Shown: in pieces, positions 58,410-64,000 of the stretch
Layout of the letters: every line of letters begins with the position of its first letter
How positions within the stretch are numbered: position 1 is the stretch's first letter
Assembly (NCBI GenBank): GCA_965227255.1
Contig: CBDDFS010000005.1
Span: forward strand, 1 to 64,000
Source of the DNA: CBDDFS01 sp965227255
GTDB taxonomy: Bacteria > Bacteroidota > Bacteroidia > Flavobacteriales_E > Vicingaceae
Length of the DNA stretch: 64,000 nucleotides
Reading direction: 5' to 3'
Made by a program: the position numbers and the translations under genes
The notes under the pieces: model-generated
Databases searched by the model: none
What the model saw: the letters and a program-made list of their open reading frames with translations, nothing else
Told to the model about the DNA's origin: nothing

Positions 58410-60401
58410 TTATTTGATCAGAGAAAGGTTTTCCCGATAGATCTTAACCGGATATTTCGTTCGAAGCTCCTCAATCCACTCCTCTTCCAAAGCGTTTTGA
58501 TAGGCTGATGTCATCAATCCTTTCACTTCATCTAATTGCTTTGCCTGTTCGGGCAAGACATCGATTACCTCGACAAAATAGATCCTGTTATTCTTTTCAA
58601 TGTTATCGCTAATTCCAGTTTCCCATGAGATCTGATCGATGATCTCACTATCACCTTTTGAGAATTTGCCTCTTTCGAGTTCCATACTCAACTGAGATTC
58701 TGTATTGACCATTTTTAGAATGTCATCATCCTTATATGACTTCTTATTTCTTGCTTTAACATGCTTTCTAGTCTCTTTTGCAACGGCCTCATCCTCGCAA
58801 CTATAAATCACAGCCTCCAATCTTTCTCCCCACATGTATTCATTTTTGTGAGCTTGGTAAAATTCAGCCAAGCCGGCACTGTCCTTCACCGCCTTTGACC
58901 AGACCTTCTCATCCGTTAGATCAAACAACAAGATTCCGTCGTGATATTCCTGCATTATGGCTTTGAACTTCGGATATTTCATTTCCAGCCGAACATCTTC
59001 ATATGCCGTAATGTAATCCTCCTCAAATCCATCATAAAGTCTGTCGATGTAAGCATTGATATTTCCCGGTCTTCTTCTTGTTCTGTTCTTCTCCAGGTAT
59101 TTAGCAAAGCTTTTCTGATTCGCTGAGCTATCTCCGAGCACGAACATGGTCTTGTTCAATTGAGAGATTGAAGAGGCCTTCCATTCATTAGCATGAAAGA
59201 AATTTGAATCTATTACTGTATAGAAATCAGCCAGCCTTTTTGGGTATTCCTTGAATCCATATTCTTTCTTCATTCTGTTGAGGAATGAAACTTTACTCTT
59301 GTGTGATCTTCTTTGTCGACCCATTTCATACTTGAGTTGAGCCTGAACTTCATCAAACGAACCAAGTGTTTTGAGCGATATTCTTTTTATAATGTGATAT
59401 CCAAATTCTGTCTCGATAGGTTTGGAATAATCACCATCATTTTCAAGGGCAAAGGCTGTTGATTCGAAAACTGCAACCATTCTTCCCGATTTGAAAGGGG
59501 GAAGTTGTCCACCGTTGTTTGCCGACCCTTTATCATCTGAAAACTCGGCTGCTAATTCTTCGAACTTGGCGCCATCCTGAAGTTTTTGATAGATCTCATC
59601 AATTTTCATTCTGGCCACTTCTTTGTCAGCCTCCGTCGCATTCTGAGGAATCCTTTTCATGATGTGAGCCGTCGTGATCTCTCCTCTATTAGGTATTCTA
59701 TCTTCAACACGGATGATATGATAGCCAAATTGCGTTCTGACAGGTCCAACTACCTCATTTACTTTTGCATTATAACATGCCGTCTCAAAAGGATACACCA
59801 TGTACAGAGCAGAAAAATATCCAAGATCACCACCATTATTCCTGGCATTTTTATCCACTTCTCTCGCCACTTGAGCCATATCCGCACCATTCTGAATTCT
59901 TTTCTTAATGCGCATAGCTTCCTCATATTTCTCCAATGTATCTTTCGGGGCTGCGGCCGGTCCGATCTCAACCAAAATATGTCTGGCCTTCAATTCATAC
60001 TGCATTCTGTCATACGCCTCCCTAACAAGAGCTTCCGTTACGGCAGTATCATTCAAGTATGGTTGAGACAATTGTTTTCGATAACCTGCCAATTCTTTTT
60101 TGAATTTTGGCATCGTATCCAGTCCCTGTGCTTCAGCATCCGCAACTTTTAATCTGAATTTCACATAGAGATCAAGATATTCCTCCAGAGCTTCCGGGCC
60201 AGTTTCCTGATTATTCTTTTTATAAACGGCCTCAAATTCAGCAACAGATATTTTCTTCTGACCTATTTCCATTAAAATGGGATTGGGTGCAACACTGAAT
60301 CCTTGCGGTTCCTGCTGAATTTGCTGTCCCTCCTGGGCTTTTGCGTTTAAACTAAGGCCAAAAATGACCAGGCTAAAAAGTGCTTTTACTGTTTTAGACA
60401 T
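58410..60401 (-). CDS. periplasmic peptidyl-prolyl isomerase with two parvulin domains
   Basis: A 663-residue exported chaperone. Signal peptide 1-22 (SLNAKAQ). Two parvulin-type PpiC domains are clear: about 130-230 (LKARHILVEIGPAAAPKDTLEKYEEAM; NGGDLGYFSALYMVYPFETACYN; TQFGYHIIRVEDRIP) and 240-345 (TAHIMKRIPQNATEADKEVA; GSANNGGQLPPFKSGRM; TEFGYHIIKRISL). The C-terminal half is helical with many Lys/Glu and ends YPVKIYRENLSLIK. It would assist folding of outer-membrane and secreted proteins. It is 18 bases after guaB and 7 bases before the PPIase-like lipoprotein gene. Confidence 0.9.
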   Translation of the reverse strand: MSKTVKALFSLVIFGLSLNAKAQEGQQIQQEPQGFSVAPNPILMEIGQKKISVAEFEAVYKKNNQETGPEALEEYLDLYVKFRLKVADAEAQGLDTMPKFKKELAGYRKQLSQPYLNDTAVTEALVREAYDRMQYELKARHILVEIGPAAAPKDTLEKYEEAMRIKKRIQNGADMAQVAREVDKNARNNGGDLGYFSALYMVYPFETACYNAKVNEVVGPVRTQFGYHIIRVEDRIPNRGEITTAHIMKRIPQNATEADKEVARMKIDEIYQKLQDGAKFEELAAEFSDDKGSANNGGQLPPFKSGRMVAVFESTAFALENDGDYSKPIETEFGYHIIKRISLKTLGSFDEVQAQLKYEMGRQRRSHKSKVSFLNRMKKEYGFKEYPKRLADFYTVIDSNFFHANEWKASSISQLNKTMFVLGDSSANQKSFAKYLEKNRTRRRPGNINAYIDRLYDGFEEDYITAYEDVRLEMKYPKFKAIMQEYHDGILLFDLTDEKVWSKAVKDSAGLAEFYQAHKNEYMWGERLEAVIYSCEDEAVAKETRKHVKARNKKSYKDDDILKMVNTESQLSMELERGKFSKGDSEIIDQISWETGISDNIEKNNRIYFVEVIDVLPEQAKQLDEVKGLMTSAYQNALEEEWIEELRTKYPVKIYRENLSLIK

Positions 60402-60419
60402 AATGAAAAAATGAAACTT

Positions 60420-61892
60420 TTATCTTCTACTGTAATTCGGAGCTTCTCTGGTAATACTCACATTGTGCGGATGACTTTCCGAAATACCAGAGCTGGTAAT
60501 CTGAATGAACTTCGCTTTTTTAAGATCTTCGATATCCGATGCTCCGCAATATCCCATTCCAGCCCTTAATCCTCCGATCATTTGATATATAACTTCTGAC
60601 AATTGACCTTTAAAAGGTACCCTACCCGATATTCCTTCTGGGACCAATTTACTGATATCATCTTCCATATCCTGGAAATATCTGTCCTTTGATCCTTTTT
60701 GCATGGCTTCAATGGAACCCATTCCTCGATATGCTTTGAATTTTCTTCCCTCGTAAATAATGGTTTCACCTGGTGATTCTTCAACGCCTGCAAATAATGA
60801 ACCTAGCATCACCGTATCTGCACCCGCTGCAAGAGCCTTCACTATATCACCTGTAAATCGAATTCCTCCATCCCCAATTACCGGCACCCCTGATCCTTTG
60901 ATTTTCTCATAAACGGTGAGAATGGCTGATAATTGTGGGACACCCACACCGGCAATTACTCTAGTGGTACAAATTGAACCAGGACCAATTCCTACCTTCA
61001 CTGCATCTGCGCCCGCCTTGACAAGGGCTTCTGCCGCTTCACCTGTGGCTATATTACCAACAACCACATCAATGTTGGGAAATTTCTTTTTAATCTTTTT
61101 TAAGGTCTCAATTACTCTTGAAGTGTGTCCATGAGCTGTGTCAATTACAATGGCATCAGCACCGGCATCTGAAAGCATTTGAATCCTGTCTTCTACATCG
61201 GCTGTAAAACCCACAGCTGCAGCGACTCTCAATCGGCCGTATTCATCCTTACATGCATTCGGCTTTAGTTTGAGTTTGATAATATCTTTATATGTGATCA
61301 GGCCAATTAGAAAGTTCTTGTCGTCAACTACCGGCAATTTTTCGATCTTATGAGCCTGTAGGATCTCTTCTGCTTTTTTGAGACTGGTTCCCGCTGTAGT
61401 GGTTATAATATTGTCTTTGGTCATTACATCGGCTACAGCTTTATCCATAGATTTCTCAAATCTCAGATCTCTGTTTGTAATGATGCCAACCAACTTATTT
61501 GATTCATCTACAACCGGTATACCTCCGATCTTGTATTCTCTCATTATGTCGAGCGCATCACCAACTTTAGCCCCTACAGACAAAGTAACAGGATCCTGGA
61601 TCATTCCACTTTCATATCTTTTTACAGTCCTTACCTGAGCGGCTTGATCCTCAATGCTCATATTTTTATGAAGAACACCAATTCCTCCTTCCTGAGCAAT
61701 GGCAATGGCAAGAGAAGATTCTGTTACCGTATCCATGGCTGCGGATACGATGGGTGTATTTAAACGAATGTTGCGGGAAAACTGGCTGGAAATATTCACT
61801 TCCCTGGGAAGAACCTCCGAATAGGCAGGCACAAGCAATACGTCATCGTAGGTTAATCCTTTTTCAACAAATTTATCGCTGGCTGCACTCAT
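60420..61892 (-). CDS. guaB: IMP dehydrogenase
   Basis: A 490-residue NAD-dependent enzyme converting IMP to XMP, the committed step to GMP. Catalytic TIM barrel: KGLTYDDVLLVPAYSEVLP, TPIVSAAMDTVTESSLA, GIGVLHKNMSIEDQA; two CBS domains between about residues 95 and 205 (GDALDIMREYKIGGIPVVDESNKLVGIIT; AHKIEKLPVVDDKNFLIGLIT); the active-site loop GIGPGSICTTRVIAGVGVPQ with the catalytic Cys near 307; and IGDGGIRFTGDIVKALAAGADTVMLGS, YRGMGSIEAM. It leads the PPIase-moxR operon and has a TAATTTTG box 22 bases upstream. Confidence 0.97.
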   Translation of the reverse strand: MSAASDKFVEKGLTYDDVLLVPAYSEVLPREVNISSQFSRNIRLNTPIVSAAMDTVTESSLAIAIAQEGGIGVLHKNMSIEDQAAQVRTVKRYESGMIQDPVTLSVGAKVGDALDIMREYKIGGIPVVDESNKLVGIITNRDLRFEKSMDKAVADVMTKDNIITTTAGTSLKKAEEILQAHKIEKLPVVDDKNFLIGLITYKDIIKLKLKPNACKDEYGRLRVAAAVGFTADVEDRIQMLSDAGADAIVIDTAHGHTSRVIETLKKIKKKFPNIDVVVGNIATGEAAEALVKAGADAVKVGIGPGSICTTRVIAGVGVPQLSAILTVYEKIKGSGVPVIGDGGIRFTGDIVKALAAGADTVMLGSLFAGVEESPGETIIYEGRKFKAYRGMGSIEAMQKGSKDRYFQDMEDDISKLVPEGISGRVPFKGQLSEVIYQMIGGLRAGMGYCGASDIEDLKKAKFIQITSSGISESHPHNVSITREAPNYSRR

Positions 61893-61914
61893 AATCGTCT
61901 GAAAAAAATTTCGT

Positions 61915-61922
61915 CAAAATTA
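61915..61922 (-). promoter_or_regulatory. -7 box TAATTTTG of the guaB operon
   Basis: Perfect TAnnTTTG on the minus strand, 22 bases before the guaB ATG. Confidence 0.5.
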
Positions 61923-62006
61923 ATGAATAAAAACGCACGTTTTGAGAAGTGAAATGAAAGATGAAAAAAGCAATGGATATGTGGAATTCAAACCTTCATT
62001 TTGGTG

Positions 62007-62037
62007 TAAAAAATAAGCCCCAAAACTCTTTGGGGCT
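62007..62037 (-). terminator. Rho-independent terminator of the 62066 gene
   Basis: Minus-strand stem AGCCCCAAA/TTTGGGGCT (perfect 9 bp) with a 4-base loop, followed by TTATTTTTT. It lies 28 bases after the stop codon. Confidence 0.88.
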
Positions 62038-62065
62038 CATTCTGTATTTTATAGTTCTAAAGGAT

Positions 62066-64000
62066 CTATCTGGCAAGAGTAACAGTTCCTTTCTTCTCGT
62101 ATTCCTGTCCGTCTGCAGCCTGATACTTCACTACGTATACATAGGCGCCATTCGGTGCAGGTTTGCCATTGAAGCTTCCATCCCATCCTGCATCATCACT
62201 TGTGTAATCATCGCTCTCGAAGATCATCTCTCCCCAGCGGTTGTAGATCTGCAGGTTGTAACTCTTGATGTCATGGAAGGCTCCCAGTGGTAAGAATCGA
62301 TCGTTCTTGCCATCTCCGTTCGGTGTAAAGGCCGTTGGCACATAGAACAATGGATACTGTATTGTACATACCACATTCGATCTACTTGTTGCCGGCTTAG
62401 TTCCCGGGAAGACATCCGATCCTTCCTTGGCCAGGATGTAGTAGCAGAACTGTCCGTTGCCTGAGCTGGCCTGTCCTGATACATCATCCACAAAGGTGAT
62501 CTCCTCGCCTCGTTGGCTCACATCCGGATCCGTACCAAAGTCTCTCACGATCAAGCTTCTTACCAGTTTCATGGTCTGATCGCTTGTTCCTCTGTAAACC
62601 TCGTACTCATTCACACCACCATTCCATTCTTCATACTGGTTCCATTTCAGAACATTTCGATGTGTCTCATTGTCGGCATCCACACTCAAGACCATCGTTC
62701 TTGCATGGTTTGATGTGATTCCTACCGTTCCACAAGGATCCACTACATCGATCTTATAGAAGTATGATGTGGCTTCGGTTCTCACCTGGTTGTCCTCATA
62801 ACAGAATACACTATCCGATGGAGTCAATGGATCCGGGATCGGAATGGTTGCAATGATCTTATATCCCTGATCTCTGCGAGTACTTCTCTTCACCCAGTAT
62901 TCTCCGATGTTGCTCTCTAGGTCTACCTTCATACAAAGTCTCACCTGATCCGAGTCGTGTACCGTGGCATACTGCATGTAAGCAAAGTCTGGCTTGTCGA
63001 TGAACAGGGCATCCACACATTCCACGGCCGTGGATGAACTGAATGGTCCTTGTCCGTCATTATCCCAGGCCTGTACATAGAAACAGTAGTTGTTGCCATT
63101 GACTATGTCCTTGTACTTGAACTTCGGATCGTTCGTTCTGCCTACCTCCAGGTATGGACCTCCATTGGAAGATGCATACACCACGTATTCAACCGTCGCT
63201 CCACTGGCAAAGTCCGTGTAAGGATTCCAGTTCAAACGTATGCTCTGGTCGCAGAAGTCCATGATCACATCCAACTTCATGGTTGAATGACAATCAAAGT
63301 TCAATTGAGCCAAAGTATGGTTGTCGCACGAGTCGATGGCCATTACACTATACTGTGTAATGTCTTTCAACGGTGCATTCAAGAAGTCGTTGTAGAATAG
63401 AGGTGAAGTCGCCTGTACCGTATCAAGGATCTGATAACTACCAGGTGTACAATACATCACATAGTATCGCGTCACATCTTTCGATGGATTCTTGCTCCAA
63501 CCCACCATACCTGTGTACGTTGTATCTGGAAGCATCGATACACTATCCAAAAACTGCTTGGCAGGGGGTGTCACATCCTTGAAGTTGCCGTCCATCTCTT
63601 TTGATGATGCAATACAACCTCCTATTAGATTCGCATCCCCAGGATATGTATATTCTACATTGTAAATTACATTCTGATCACATACTACCAATTTGTCGTT
63701 CGTAGATTCTGTTCCCCAATTCGTGCTTGCAATAGGCCCACCATCGCGGAATGCATCATAAACACTAGCCAAAGGAGTCGCACTAGGTCTGTTCCAAGAC
63801 AAATTGTTGGTGGAGTCATCTACCGTTGTAATTGTCAGATTCAATGCACTGATCTGATTCGGTGTTGTACCACCAACTTGCTGACCATCGCATCCTGACA
63901 TACTCTCAACATAATACGTGTTGATCTCTCCTGATACTCCAACATGGACATATTCATTCGTATCCCAGGCCTGGTTATTTGAAGTAGTCGCTCCACGTAT
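62066..64000 (-). CDS. large secreted protein with gliding-motility-type C-terminus, 5' end outside window
   Basis: At least 645 residues; the frame is open to the right edge, so the N-terminus lies beyond 64000. It is made of fibronectin type III-like and Ig-like repeats: LNLTITTVDDSTNNLSWNRPS, YRVYYVMYCTPGSYQILDTVQ (joined from MYCTPGSYQILDTVQAT), RLNWNPYTDFASGATVEYVVYASSNG, NRNVLKWNQYEEWNGGVNEYEVYRGTSDQ. The last 95 residues (VPTAFTPNGDGKNDRFLPLG; YNLQIYNRWGEMIFES; DGSFNGKPAPNGAYVYVVKY; KGTVTLAR) are a textbook type B T9SS domain. It is likely a surface adhesin. The C-terminal part is visibly GC-richer than neighbouring genes (about 47-55% in lines I counted). A strong terminator follows. 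Confidence 0.9.
   Translation of the reverse strand: MRGATTSNNQAWDTNEYVHVGVSGEINTYYVESMSGCDGQQVGGTTPNQISALNLTITTVDDSTNNLSWNRPSATPLASVYDAFRDGGPIASTNWGTESTNDKLVVCDQNVIYNVEYTYPGDANLIGGCIASSKEMDGNFKDVTPPAKQFLDSVSMLPDTTYTGMVGWSKNPSKDVTRYYVMYCTPGSYQILDTVQATSPLFYNDFLNAPLKDITQYSVMAIDSCDNHTLAQLNFDCHSTMKLDVIMDFCDQSIRLNWNPYTDFASGATVEYVVYASSNGGPYLEVGRTNDPKFKYKDIVNGNNYCFYVQAWDNDGQGPFSSSTAVECVDALFIDKPDFAYMQYATVHDSDQVRLCMKVDLESNIGEYWVKRSTRRDQGYKIIATIPIPDPLTPSDSVFCYEDNQVRTEATSYFYKIDVVDPCGTVGITSNHARTMVLSVDADNETHRNVLKWNQYEEWNGGVNEYEVYRGTSDQTMKLVRSLIVRDFGTDPDVSQRGEEITFVDDVSGQASSGNGQFCYYILAKEGSDVFPGTKPATSRSNVVCTIQYPLFYVPTAFTPNGDGKNDRFLPLGAFHDIKSYNLQIYNRWGEMIFESDDYTSDDAGWDGSFNGKPAPNGAYVYVVKYQAADGQEYEKKGTVTLAR

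Noticed and set aside
58410..60401. Antisense frame of 188 codons at 59586-60152
   Set aside because: It is fully inside the well-supported PPIase gene and rich in Ile/Phe/His runs typical of shadow frames.
1..64000. tRNA, rRNA, CRISPR arrays, insertion sequences, integrases and phage genes
   Set aside because: I looked for TTCGAATCC-type tRNA loops, regularly spaced direct repeats and transposase motifs and found none that hold up.

Overview
The window is bacterial chromosomal DNA of the phylum Bacteroidota. The evidence is a PorP/SprF-type membrane protein, at least six secreted proteins with type IX secretion (T9SS) C-terminal signals, a TonB-dependent receptor with a carboxypeptidase-like regulatory domain, a DUF5606 protein, a eukaryote-like NADP isocitrate dehydrogenase and a mitochondrial-type aconitase. 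Start codons lack Shine-Dalgarno sequences, and many starts are preceded by a TAnnTTTG -7 box, the promoter element known from Flavobacterium and Bacteroides. I cannot place it below phylum. I see no rRNA, tRNA, CRISPR array, transposase, integrase or prophage, and no gene-free stretch over 300 bases.

Layout. 1-5.9 kb: a glycosyltransferase running off the left edge, a small secreted protein, murB, a beta-helix/membrane protein, an M3 oligopeptidase and a DUF5606 protein. Most of these genes are broken by single-base indels. 6-11.4 kb: small lipoproteins, an OmpA-domain protein, a T9SS-exported subtilase and a PD-(D/E)XK nuclease divergent from holA. 11.5-18.8 kb: holA, two envelope proteins with OmpA-like regions, an MFS exporter and L-2-hydroxyglutarate oxidase. 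18.8-25.8 kb: an unknown protein, purB, an EI24-type membrane protein, yidC with a DUF6438 lipoprotein, and pyrG. 25.9-38.9 kb: a TonB receptor, aconitase, rpsF-rpsR-rplI, dnaX, an M16 peptidase and icd with a small unknown partner. 39-50.4 kb: a T9SS region with two exported proteins facing a PKD adhesin, TPR/PD40 protein and PorP/SprF operon. 50.5-55.2 kb: mnmD, a lipoprotein, a four-helix-bundle protein, an acyl-CoA reductase and an unknown secreted protein. 55.2-61.9 kb: one operon guaB-PPIase-PPIase-surA-moxR. 62-64 kb: the 3' part of a large gliding-motility-type (T9SS type B) protein.

Themes. Three layers of the envelope assembly line are present: YidC for the inner membrane, three periplasmic peptidyl-prolyl isomerases for outer-membrane protein folding, and T9SS partner proteins with their cargo. 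Housekeeping metabolism (purB, guaB, pyrG, acn, icd) and replication (holA, dnaX) are interleaved.

Most notable observations. dnaX carries an A10 run just after its ATPase core; gain or loss of one A brings an immediate stop, so transcriptional slippage could produce a gamma-like short form. TTG starts are unusually common, mostly at secreted proteins. Several perfect -7 boxes lie so close to the start codon that the mRNAs should be leaderless or nearly so. One pair of divergent promoters has directly abutting -7 boxes. A Rho-independent terminator is embedded in the 3' coding end of the convergent porP gene. Single-base indels are concentrated in the first 4 kb and probably reflect sequence quality rather than gene decay.
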